DNA of 64,000 bases from Escarpia spicata (taxonomy: Eukaryota > Annelida > Polychaeta > Sabellida > Siboglinidae), in assembly GCA_963995525.1 (NCBI GenBank), contig OZ023205.1, positions 67,476,417 through 67,540,416 of the forward strand, given 5' to 3'. Below, piece by piece: positions 21,344 to 32,759 of this stretch. The notes beneath the pieces are model-generated. The model was not told where the DNA came from. It saw nothing but the letters and a program-made list of their open reading frames with translations, and did not search any database. A program made the translations under genes and the position numbers. Numbering within the stretch: position 1 is the stretch's first letter; each line of letters begins with the position of its first letter.

Positions 21344-24078
21344 ATGCTTACTAAACAAGAATGTCATTTACTTAACACCTGCCATGATGGTTATGCTGGT
21401 TATGATGTGTCTCCAAGAACACTATATCTCAATATCTCTTTATATATATTATTCTTGGTGTCTCCTATAGATGCCTCGAGTGGTATTTTATCAGGGAGGC
21501 CACATGGTGGGGTAGGATTTCTATGGAAATGCTCCCTTGATAAATACGTTACCATAATGGATCATTGCTATGACTGGCTTTGCGGCATAAAAATATGTTG
21601 GGGCAATAAAGAGTATTATTTATTAAATGTATACTTACCACACGAATGTGAAGAAAACCGGGACATGTTTAATGATTGTATGTGTAACATTGCTGTGCAC
21701 ATTGATAATACTAAAAGCTCATGTGTAACAATTGTCGGTGATTTTAATGCGGATATTTCTAAGAAATCTGTTTTTTAGTAGAAGTCCCCCTCTCTTGATT
21801 TCTACAAAGAGAATTCATTGCCTGTGTGTGATCAGAAGACTCTCCCGACAGATACAGATACATGTGTTAGTTCTGTCTGGGGAACTACGTCATGGTTAGA
21901 CCATGTTATATGCACCGCTGATACAAATGATTGCATAACTAGAATGTTAATATTCTCTGACTGTATTAATTCTGATCATCATCCTGTGTCGTTCACCACT
22001 GACAGCGCTATTGTACCAGTATATGTTTGTGGTAATTTTAACACTAACGAAATTAAGCAAGTGATACATTGGAACCTTACATCCACATGATATTGACTCG
22101 TATAGAGATCCCACGTACGTTAAACTGTCTAAACTGAATGTTCCACCGGGTGTTAAATGCAGTAATCCTAATTGTAACAATTGTAGTCACCATGATGACA
22201 TCGATGAGTTTTATACGTCTATCGTATCCACTCTGAAGAGGTTTGGTCAAACACTTGTGTCAACTCATAAACGGTCTTCTAAATATGATGTTGTACTAGG
22301 ATGGAATGAGCGTGTGAAAGAACTTCACAGTGCAGCTCGTGATGCCTGCTAGCTGTGGAGACAGGTTGGAAAACCTAGACAAGGTGATGTTTTTAATATC
22401 ATGAAACTGTCCAGAATCAAACTAAAGCATGCGGTGTCAGAAAATGTAAAAATATAGAGAAACTATTATTGCTGATTCCATTGCAGAAAAGTTATGTCAA
22501 AAAGATCATCGACTGTTCTGGAAGGAAATTAACAATCATGCAAACCATAAAGTTAAACTACCAACGAACATTGATGGCATCCGTGGTGATGTAAATATTG
22601 GGTCAATGTGGAAGCACCACTACGAACATGTATCTAACGATGTGAAGGATAGCCGCTGTGATAAAGTTCACTTTGATTGTATTGGTGACAATAATGGAAT
22701 TACTGTTGATGCAGTTGAAATTATGAGTATTAGTAATTAATTATCATGCAATCAGTCACCAGGTCTGGATGGTATTGCTGCAGAACACATCAAGTTCGCC
22801 GATGTTAAAATTGTGGTGCTATTATCTACCCTAGTTACCCCTATTATGGTGCATGGTTATGTTCCGAAATCAATCCCAGAGTCTGTTATTGTACCGGTTA
22901 CTAAATATAAAATTAGAAATGAGAAAGATAATTACAGGCCAACATGCCTTTCTAACATATGTTCCAGGATAATATGTATTGTGTTATTCAACAGAATGGA
23001 AACGTACTTGCCAACTTCGCGTCATCAGTTTGGATTTAAGCCAAAACACGGAACGAAGCTGTGTGTGTTTACATTTAAGGAATTACTAAGATTTTACACT
23101 AAACATGGTTCAGCTATGCATGTAGCGTTTCTGGATGCTTCAAAAGCATTTAATCGAGTCAATCGACATAAGCTGTTGTCGAAATTAGAACAACGCGATG
23201 CATCAAAATATATTCTAAGAATAATCGGGAATGAGTTCAATAACCGATTAGTATGTATCCGATGGGGATCTACCTACTCGGATTTCTTCTCAATGGGCAA
23301 CAGTGTTAAGCAAGGTGGAAAGTTATCCGCTTTACTGTTTAACCGGCACAAGGACAATTTGAGTGTATAACTACACAAACAACACATTGAGTGTAGTCTG
23401 GGTACTATGGTTGTTAATCACCTGATATACGCTGACGTATTTTTATTCGCTCCTTCCGCCAAGGGACTACAATATTTACTTGACATATGTTACTCTTATG
23501 GGTGTGAGCACGCTGTTCAATATAATGCCGGTAAATCCCTGATCATGTACTTTGATTTTATAAACTGAAATCTTGCCAGGAAAATGACTTTAGGAGGAAA
23601 TAAGTTAAACTTGGCCATCTCTTGTAAGTACATTGGGCATGTCATGTGTAACGACTTATCGGATGAGGCTGACATTCAAGCCAAAGTGAGACTTCTTTAT
23701 GCCAAACGTTACGTTACGGCAAAAGATTAATTTTTGTTCCACTGCTATAAAGAATAAACTGTTTACTGCATAATTCAGTAATATTTATATATGTGCGCTA
23801 AGGGTTAATTGTAGAAAAGCTAATGTTCAGCAATTTAGTGTTGCCTATAACAATTCATACAGGATATTAAACAATCTGCCTATGAGATGTAGCGCTAGCC
23901 ACACATTTACTACAGCTAATGTAAAATCACGTAAATGTAATATCAGAACAACTAATTTGAACTTAGTCGCGATGATTTATAGGTCTGTTTATACAATTAT
24001 TCAGAATTTTGTTACTAGCGACATATACAGTACGTCGCAGTTGCGTCATCAGTGGGTCAAGGTTTTGTATATTTTTTA
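21344..24078 (+). pseudogene. Second decayed LINE (different family), endonuclease to C terminus
   Basis: Endonuclease: SGRPHGGVGFLWKCSLDKYV, NVYLPHECEENRDMF, CVTIVGDFNADI and DHHPVSF. RT (from 22740): SPGLDGIAAEHIKFA, PESVIVPVTKYKIRNEKDNY, RPTCLSNICSRI, HQFGFKPKHGTKLCVF, MHVAFLDASKAFNRVN, FFSMGNSVKQGGKLSALLFN, then LIYADVFLFAPSAKGLQYLL. The C terminus has VAYNNSYRILNNLPMRCSAS. Motif A reads KAFNRVN (Asp to Asn) and motif C reads YADV (second Asp to Val), so the polymerase centre is lost. At least five frameshifts or stops occur. It is a non-LTR element with an AP-type endonuclease; I cannot assign its clade with confidence. It lies directly downstream of LINE copy A in the same orientation. 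Confidence 0.7.
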
Positions 24079-24079
24079 A

Positions 24080-24975
24080 TATATGTTTTTATTGATAATA
24101 TTTATATTTATTTATTTACTATTTTTAAAATTTATATGGATGTTTCTATCGATGTACTTTTTTATATGGACACAATGTTTGTCTGAAGTAAAACAATTAT
24201 AATAATAATTATTATTATTGAGTTGTGATGTCCTGCAGTAAACGCTATAACTGTGGATATCACCGCAAGAGAACATGTTGGTGCATATAACAGATTTGCT
24301 ACAAATAGATTTAGCAGATTTTGAAATACTCAAAATGTATCCCCATGATTCGTTCTAGTAATAACGCAATCATTTATAATCGCTAATAATGTAGAAATTA
24401 AAAGGTACTCACTCTGGCAACATGTTTGCAATATTTAATGTTAGCAATATGTTGTTATTACAAATCCACACCTCTGTTACAAGTAACAGAAGAAATGGCA
24501 ATGGTCCAGCCATTTGTGGTGCCACAAAAGGAGTTTAATTAACTTGGATAATGCTGAAAACGGATAACGTAGAACACCGGATCGGCCTGTAACTGATTGA
24601 TACATGTACGAAACGTCCTCTTCAACATCTGCAGATCATACCTTAATTGCACGCCTGTTGAACAGGTGAGACTAATGTCGCTAATATATCCACCCTTTGT
24701 CGATCTCAGTGATATTCCTTACGCACATATTCCTGATATCAGATTAAAAAGAAACTCAAATACTGTCTACGTATCTTTGAACGTTTGAAATGTCTTATCT
24801 TAAGCTTTTTTGTTTTATTTAATATATTACTGATGTTTAATCATCAATCTATTCAAAATACTATACCATGTTTTAATATGTAACTTTATTTATTTATTTA
24901 TTTACTTAGTAGACAACCTACTTCATTTACACACAAACAACAAAATCACATTCATGTATATCCTACTCACCTTGT
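24080..24975. other. AT-rich intergenic, no gene seen
   Basis: Contains short A/T runs, an (ATT)n patch near 24200 and an (ATTT)n patch near 24885-24908. No motif is seen in the short open frames. Confidence 0.5.
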
Positions 24976-25320
24976 TCCAGATGGATGTACTATAATAATA
25001 ATAATGTATTTATTTCAGACAATCATCATGTCCATATATACAAATACATCAATAAAAGTATGTAAATAAATATAAAAATACATCGATAAGTACAATATGT
25101 TAAAAAATTAAAAAGTACTGTTTTAATGTTATGCAATAATTGTATGGAAACAGGAAACTGATTGTTAAATTTATTTTGTCCTGGTGGTCCTCGACATAAG
25201 CCTCTTGGGGTTTCTAGGGGATCTCCTCGGTTGCAGTATGTGTTTATTGTAATCCATTGCATATATATTCAGAAATTTGTATTGTGACCGAAATAAAGTT
25301 ATATTCTATTCTATTCTATA
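24976..25320 (+). mobile_element. Probable LINE 3' tail ending in (ATTCT)n
   Basis: The sequence ends aataaagttatattctattctattctata, the tail type (polyadenylation-like signal followed by a short tandem repeat) seen at the 3' ends of many LINEs. No coding part is attached, so the family is unknown. Confidence 0.35.
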
Positions 25321-25639
25321 TACTTTACTGCAGTGCAGGTCCCAATATTAATATATTCGTGTCCTTTCGCTCTACTGACTGACTCCTGATATTGTTCAAT
25401 TGATGATTTCTCGGTTGTCAGCTATCGTTGACTTCCCATGGTGTTTATTCATCTATGATCACACTTGGTTCCTTTCTGTTTTCTTGTTGACCCACCCAAG
25501 ACATGTAGGATAGAAGTTGTCTCAAAACCAGCAGCACTGGTTGAAACACGACAATCACAGAATATAATATATGATCTTCGATTAGCACCACAGCATGAGT
25601 CCTCGTTGTGATTTGTCTCTAACACGTGTTAGGGATGGC

Positions 25640-25835
25640 GTCCATTTCGAACAGTGCACGCTGTTCACTTCTCCATAGTTAAGGCGAATGCTGGAACTCG
25701 AGCCTTTTCAGTTGCTGCACCGATCTTGTGGAACGTACTCCCTGTTGGTGTTAAGTCAGTAATAAATACAGTTTCATTTCGCCGTCAAGAACCAACTGTT
25801 TTCTATGCTGTCTCTGTGTTTCTACATTAGCAATC
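25640..25835 (+). pseudogene. C-terminal scrap of an L2/CR1-like LINE
   Basis: Reads IVKANAGTRAFSVAAPILWN, VLPVGVKSVINTVSFRRQEP and a stop near 25828. 'AGxRAFSVAAPxLWNxLPxxVKS...FRRxL' is the C-terminal signature of L2/CR1-like ORF2 proteins. Confidence 0.65.
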
Positions 25836-25849
25836 TTATTTTACTATTA

Positions 25850-26920
25850 TTGATCCTTTGCTTTCGGGGGGAGGGGCAAACACCATTTGGCGCTTAAAAC
25901 ATGTTAGTCTGCAGTGTTCGCATTATGGTTTTAAAAAACGGGGTCCTGGGACCCCATGGGCTTACAAAAACGGAGTCCCGAAAACAAAAATGGGGTCCAA
26001 AGATGTGGACTATTAAATGGACCAAATTAATGTGTGGACTCGATCTCTTTTTTGCTTCATAGCCACTGGCGATGCCATGGTGTCAAAAACGCTGACCGGA
26101 CGCCACATTAAAGTCGTTCTACCTAGTTTCCGAATTAGCCGTTAGGCGGTACTGACGCGCATTAGTAGGAACTACTATTCAATGTTCCATTTTCCAGTCT
26201 GGTCGCTAGGTGGCGGCAACATATCATTGTGAAATGAAAGTGCGGTTGTTGACAAACAATTTGGATACATGTTATATTTCTTTGTAAGTGACCTGTCTAA
26301 CGTGGGACTATAACTAACTTTGAAGAATCATAGAATTGCGTTGAAGAGACGCAACGAAACGTGAAAAGTCGCGTCCCCGGTACGCGGTGAAACTTGGAAA
26401 AACCGCGTCCCGCGTCGAAAAACCGCGTAATATCGCGTGGGATTAGATCAGTAATCTCTTATTGTGAAGATAAACTTGCACATACGTTTCCAATGTTTAT
26501 CATGAATGTATAGGTAAATAAATAATTTGCAAATTGCGTCTTCGTCCCGTAGCAGAACCAGTCGTCTGATTCTTGCAAACAGACGTCGACCCCGCTGTCG
26601 GAAGCGTAACGACGCTTCCATCCTATGCGATAACGTAGAAAACAAACGGGTACACATTTTGGTATTTTCGAACTATTTGAAGTCGACTTAGGCCTATATG
26701 GCCAACCGCGCCCTTGGTGCAAGAAGAAACAACGTATGTATTCGCGTATACTTTACCACATATATTATTTCCTGCCGTTTCGATGCTTTTTGTGAATACC
26801 AAGGAACTGAGACATAGGTATAAAGCAAATCTTCAAGTAACAAAACAAAAACAAAACATTTCTGGGACATGACATGCAAGCCTGTAAGATGAAGGAAACC
26901 TGTATGGATACGCCGAGTTC
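25850..26920. other. Intergenic; clustered near-repeats but no gene seen
   Basis: Two short runs of self-similar sequence occur: 'aaacggggtcc / aaacggagtcc / aaatggggtcc' (25935-26000) and 'gtcgcgtcc / accgcgtcc / accgcgtaa' (26365-26440). I could not assign them to any family. Confidence 0.4.
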
Positions 26921-26924
26921 ATGA

Positions 26925-27035
26925 AAAGAGGTGTTCGGTTGAACAGGTCTGCATAGCAGTAAAGTGTAAGCCGCTTTTAACTGTCCTAAGGACTGGATAC
27001 AGCGACATGTAAGAACTTACCTACTCGGTAGTTCC
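26925..27035 (+). mobile_element. SINE 3' fragment
   Basis: ggtgttcggttgaacaggtc, 'gcagtaaagtgtaagccgct', 'actgtcctaaggactggata' and 'tgtaagaacttacc' align, with mismatches, to the 3' half of the SINE at 31066-31364 read on its sense strand. The tRNA-like head is absent. Confidence 0.7.
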
Positions 27036-27945
27036 AACCAGATATTTGTGGAAAGCCCGTTTTGTAGACAATATTAGCCAATATAATACGGTATTTGGCT
27101 TGAAATCACGGTATATTTAAGTTGTAGGCTAAATTTATCCTGACAACAATTGTGCAGTACCGTACAGGCAGGAAGGAAAGTTAACTCCATGGTGCTCTTT
27201 AGTGAGAGGATTATGATGCAGAACAATACAAGGACCTTAACATCAAACTGAAAGAAATGTTAGAACCTTTGGAATGGAAATTAGTTCAAAGAAAAACAAC
27301 ATACCTCTCACGTTGATCAGCCAGAAGACCTTTCATTAGCACTGTGATGATCAGTGAGAACTTTGAGGAAGTAATTCCTAGTCTAATATATTGAATCCAC
27401 AAGCAGAGATGACGTTTCAACGCACGAAATAAAAGCAACGAGTGAAGTAGCCATATGTACTATGCCGAGACAAATGTCATATGGAGTGGCAAAACATCAA
27501 CTTCCCGGTCAAGCTTACGTCCTACAGGACATTCGTATTGCTTCTGTGAATGCGAGAGCTGGATTTTGAGAGCAAAACCTTGGAGACGAGTATTGAAATT
27601 TGGACGTAATTGTTCCAAAAGAGTCCTCTTCATTTCGTACACAGTACACAAAATAATAACTACGTGATGCAAAGGAAGATGGAAATGAATATGTCAACAA
27701 TAAGGCGACGCAAGCTCTTCTTGTTCGAAAACGTCACAAATCACAACATCATCTCGCAATCCATCAACATCATCCACAAAAATACCATAGAAGGAAAGAA
27801 AACACGCAACCAGAAGAAAAAACTGACTGGACAACGCCAGGGAGTGAACCATTCCACCCCTTCGCTACTCACCCCATCAAACAAACCAGACTAGAACATT
27901 AATTCAAGAGACGAAGTGAAGAGAAACGACTACTAAGATTCAATT
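27036..27945. other. Intergenic with an unassigned open frame
   Basis: The frame at 27610-27894 (+) has a basic, Lys/Arg/Gln-rich C terminus (EGKKTRNQKKKLTGQRQG). The sequence from 27430 to 27960 looks protein-like in several frames ('PRQMSYGVAKHQLPGQAYVL', 'SYRTFVLLL'), suggesting a frameshifted relic. I do not recognise the family. Confidence 0.3.
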
Positions 27946-27947
27946 TG

Positions 27948-28070
27948 ATTACCTGATCTGCGACTGCGACTGCCCCCGCCTCTTCCACAAGCTTGGGTTT
28001 CGACAAAGAAGATGGCGGCCAACATAAGGCTGAAGAGGACGAAATGCTTCAGGTGGCGAATCCTGTGGAC
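27948..28070 (-). CDS. Possible exon or small ORF encoding a signal peptide
   Basis: On the - strand an ATG at about 28083 opens MYFCVHRIRHLKHFVLFSLM, followed by LAAIFFVETQACGRGGGSRS and RRSGNQIES, then a stop near 27934. The stretch FVLFSLMLAAIFFVETQA is a good signal-peptide core with a plausible cleavage after ETQA, followed by a Cys-Gly-Arg-rich segment. The sequence also has a splice acceptor look (tttttgtgtccacag, ending at about 28062) and a GT donor (tcag|gtaatc at about 27948). It could be an internal or 5' exon of a secreted protein whose other exons I cannot find nearby, or a free-standing 50-codon ORF. Confidence 0.35.
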
Positions 28071-28325
28071 ACAAAAATACATGTGTCACGTTACTCTAAA
28101 ATATGCCAGTTCCGTTTTCCGCTAATGTTGCTGTTTAGTTGACAGTTTGTATTGCAACTAACCATCGTCGATAACAAATAGTTGAACGTAATCGCGATGA
28201 GGAATCTAATAAAGAAGGACTGACAACTTAGACGCATTTGACTGTGATACCGTACAACATTTGTTGATATCTTCACATATCTCACTAACGATGCCAACAT
28301 GCAACGAATGGTGTAGTCCTAATGT

Positions 28326-29269
28326 CAACGAACAGGAGGTATAACTGATAATGCATCAACGATTGAAGAACAACGAACAGGAGGTATAACTGATAATGCA
28401 ACAACGATTGGAGAACAACGAACAGGAGGTATAACTGATAATGCAACAACGACTGGAGAACAACGAACAGGAGGTATAACTGATAATGCAACAACGATTG
28501 GAGAACAACGAACAGGAGGTATAACTGATAATGCAACAACGATTGGAGAACAACGAACAGGAGGTATAACTGATAATGCAACAACGATTGGAGATCAAGA
28601 ACAGGAGGTATAACTGATAATGCAACAACGATTGGAGAACAATGAACAGGAGGTATAACTGATAATGCAACAACGATTGGAGAACAACGAACAGGAGGTA
28701 TAACTGATAATGCAACAACGACTGGAGAACAACGAACAGGAGGAATAACTGATAATGCAACAACGATTGGAGAACAACGAACAGGAGGTATAACTGATAA
28801 TGCAACAACGATTGGAGAACAACGAACAGGAGATATAACTTATAATGCAACAACGATTGGAGAACAACGAACAGGAGGTATAACTGATAATGCAACAACG
28901 ATTGGAGAACAACGAACAGGAGGTATAACTGATAATGCAACAACAATTGGAAAACAACGAACAGGAGGTATAACTGATAATGCAACAACGATTGGAGAAC
29001 AACGAACAGGAGGTATAACTGATAATGCAACAACGATTGGAGAACAACGGACAGGATGTATAAATGATAATGCAACAACGATTGCAGAACAACGAACAGG
29101 AGGTATAACTGATAATGCAACAACGATTGGAGAACAACGAACAGGAGGTATAACTGATAATGCAACAACGATTGGAAAACAACGAACAGGAGGTATAACT
29201 GATAATACAACAACGATTGGAAAACAACGAACAGGAGGTATAACTGATAATGCAACAACGATTGGAGAA
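28326..29269. repeat. 45-bp minisatellite, 21 copies
   Basis: The unit caacgaacaggaggtataac + tgataatgcaacaacgattg + gagaa is repeated 21 times; the span of 944 bp equals 21 x 45 minus one deleted base near 28594. A stop-free unit whose length is a multiple of 3 leaves several frames open. On the - strand this gives Cys/Ser/Ile-rich or Leu/Tyr/Val-rich repeats. On the + strand it gives a 15-residue repeat QRTGGITDNATTIGE with an N-A-T sequon, without an ATG. No flanking exon supports translation. Confidence 0.95.
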
Positions 29270-29449
29270 CAATCTGGAGTTCATTTATGATTTTCAATTG
29301 TAGTTTGCAAAACAAAACTTAATTAGGTAGACACAAATTGTTAACCGTGAAAGATATTGTCATATAATGTACCCGCACAACTAAACGTACTGTTATGATC
29401 AACCACGTAAAAGCGTCGACACACGCCAATAACACACACTTGCATATGC

Positions 29450-29753
<304 letters not shown>

Positions 29754-29759
29754 GCCAAC

Positions 29760-30225
29760 TCACTAATTGCTACTTACATTGTTCTTCTTCGAAGACGAAA
29801 CCGTAAAACGTCGTTGCTGTTATGTGTACTACGGTCGATGATATTTTGTTTCGTCTTGACGAAAAAACTGTCTTCAGTCCATTTGAGCAACACCGTTATA
29901 TAGGCCTATCGTTATGTACCCATATGAGACAATTTAGATTAAGTACAAATTTTATTACGGGAAATTCCTTCAAAATTTCCTTGCGCACTCTTTAATGACT
30001 TGCGTACGAGCGTCAAAGTGATTCTGAAGGAAGCCGTTACTCTCCTCTGTTTATGGGTTTCTGCATACCTGCGGGATCGTTTACTGTTGTACAAACTATT
30101 ATCACACGTGCAGACATATATCTTTGTGTAGGGGTGACGTATTTATGTGTAGTCGTTCTCCGTTCTGGCTCGTCAGGTAAAGTTTGTGGTAGGGTAGCAG
30201 TAAATATGACTTGACTACTGTATGA
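29760..30225. other. Spacer, nothing recognised
   Basis: Unique-looking sequence between the CA and TG tracts with no convincing gene or repeat. Confidence 0.5.
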
Positions 30226-30570
<345 letters not shown>

Positions 30571-31065
30571 ATATACATATACTGGTCGACAGGTGACTGT
30601 CACAGAGGCGAACTAACGCTGTGGGAGCCTAAGGTTGTGGAACGGCGTAAACAAAAATTTTCATTCGGGGCGGTGACGTTGGGGACATCCGCGATATTCC
30701 CCCCTTTTGAATTACGGTGCTAACATAGTCATTATGGTGAAGGTGCAGGCACTTGCAGGCACTTGTAACACGTCATTGCCATCACAACGAGTAACCTGTT
30801 TTACATCCAAGTATGTTATCGCCAGCCATATATATCTTCTGGGAATCATCAACACAATTTCAGTCAACATATGCTACTTTACCCACACATTTACACCATG
30901 TCAGCAAATACCTTATACCGTGACTGTTTTGATTTTATTACCCACTTCACGTCATTCCACTCCGGTCGATTCAGCTCCTTTTTAATAATGTATTTTCCAG
31001 TACTATAATGTTTATTTATAACTGCGTCCCCACAGATGCCGCGTTGACCGCTTTGTTATATACAT
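30571..31065. other. Intergenic, no recognisable gene
   Basis: An open frame at 30707-30985 (+) encodes a moderately hydrophobic sequence without motifs. There is no splice or repeat support. Confidence 0.45.
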
Positions 31066-31364
31066 AAAAAAAGTAAAGGTAAGTTCTTATATAGCGCAGT
31101 ATCCAGTCTTCAGGACTGCTCAAAGCGCTTTACACTTTACTCCCTGGCAGACCTGTTCAATCGAACACCATCTCGACTTCTCTGGCAAGCATTCGTACAC
31201 AAATATCCACCACTGTCTATAGCCAGGTACTCATTCATACACCTGAGTGAACTGGAGCAACGTATAGTGAACGAACTTGCCCAAGGTTCGACACCGCCGC
31301 ACAGGATTCGAACCCGAGTTCTCTCGGTTGAAAGTCCGAAGCTCTAGCCACTGCACCACGGCGC
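31066..31364 (-). mobile_element. tRNA-derived SINE with L2-type tail
   Basis: On the - strand the element starts gcgccgtggtgcagtggcta (A-box-like region), then gagcttcgga and the anticodon-like arm, and 'gggttcgaatcctgtgcggc' (B box GGTTCGAATCC). A unique body follows, and the tail is 'aaagcgctttgagcagtcct', 'gaagactggatactgcgcta', 'tataagaacttacctttact', then poly-T. The 'AGCGCTTTGAGC...GCGCTATATAAG' tail is shared by L2/Maui-type LINEs, whose machinery mobilises such SINEs. Length is about 300 bp. Related copies lie at 26925-27035 and 55375-55555. Confidence 0.85.
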
Positions 31365-32755
31365 TACACCATTATTGCAGCGCGGCCAGCTGGGTCCTAG
31401 TTCAAACTCTTTTCCATTTTCTTACACAATACAAGCATTGTTCTTAACATTGATACAATTCTTATGTTGACACATAATGTAAACACACTCAGGTATCGTG
31501 TGGTTTCGGAATGTACCATATATGCATGTTGTTTGCAGTTCGTAACAATCACGAACTGTTAAATAAACGTTAAATGATTCGTTCTGGAAAATTTAGAAGA
31601 AATATATATTCATTTGTAAGACAGCTAGCCATGAAAAGACAGCTGTACAACATGTTTCACTAATGCAACACGTTTTTACAATCATTACCAACTTAAATAA
31701 TAAAACTGGTGAGATAATAATTTATAGACGCATAAAACGAGAAGTAAAGGTACATACAACGATTTAAACGTCGTTTTACGAGCTCCCTTGTGACAATAAT
31801 CTGCTCAAGCGGAGACTAATGTTGATATTTTAGTTTCGCCTACAGTTCGTGTTAGACAAGTACCATTTCAGTCACAGAAAAGTGTTTCAGTACCAAGAAG
31901 TAAATGGCACTGCTATTGCCAGCCAAGATGGCATGATATTTAACTGTCATTTGCAACGTGTTTACTAGGGTGCCCTATATCTTTATTGCCCTCACATAGT
32001 TGCACCAGCTTGCTTCATGACACGTTAACGTGTCTGTGCGTGTGTGCGTGTGCGCGGGTGTGCGTGTGTGCGTGTGTGCGTCTGTGCGTTTGTGTGTATG
32101 CGTGTGCAAACCGTATTAAATATGATGGTAGACCATCGCATAAATATGTAAAACTGATTCATGCCGAATAGTATTTTTTATATTTTGAGCAGGAAGTAGT
32201 TACATATTTCACATAGTACAAATATGTTTGGGTCAATCTGTTTGTTAGTTGGTAATGTGCAAATTAAATAATAAAAGGATGTGACAGAAAAGAGAAAAAT
32301 AAATTAAATGCTTAATTTTCATTACATGAATATTCACTGTTCCTAAGTCTGAACAATTTACAAACTTAAAATACAAAGTTTTCACATAGTATAAGTATTG
32401 TGGAAAAGTTGCTACATATGTTATGCAAGGGTTGCAATGTATGACGATACATTATAATGACGACAGTTTAGAAGTTGCATAATTAATGTAGTAGTTGCAT
32501 AATGTATGTAGTAGTTGCATGGTCAAAGTAATAGGATTATTATTAATATTACAAAAAAATATATAAAAATATTTCAAATGAAAATATCAGCTTTGAAAAC
32601 CTTTATTTAGCAGGCAAAATTAATTGATATATACAAACAATATTTGAGAAGTAGTGATAATTTTTATTCTGCTGTCATCCAATGGAAGTGTATATGTTAT
32701 GTAACTGTAGATTATGTGTCCTATACAGGGGAACAGTTTTTAATTTGAATAATTT
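31365..32755. other. AT-rich intergenic with a short TG-rich patch
   Basis: A GTGTGC-type patch spans about 32030-32105. The 'gtagttgcat' motif is repeated three times near 32490-32520. No coding signal is seen. Confidence 0.5.
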
Positions 32756-32759
32756 AGAA

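Noticed and set aside
28326..29269. CRISPR-like array
   Set aside because: Units are contiguous without unique spacers, and the genome is eukaryotic.
28285..29315. Long hydrophobic - strand frames (LLHYQLYLLFVVLQS repeats) suggesting a membrane protein
   Set aside because: They come from the 45-bp minisatellite, are open in more than one phase and have no unique flanking coding sequence.
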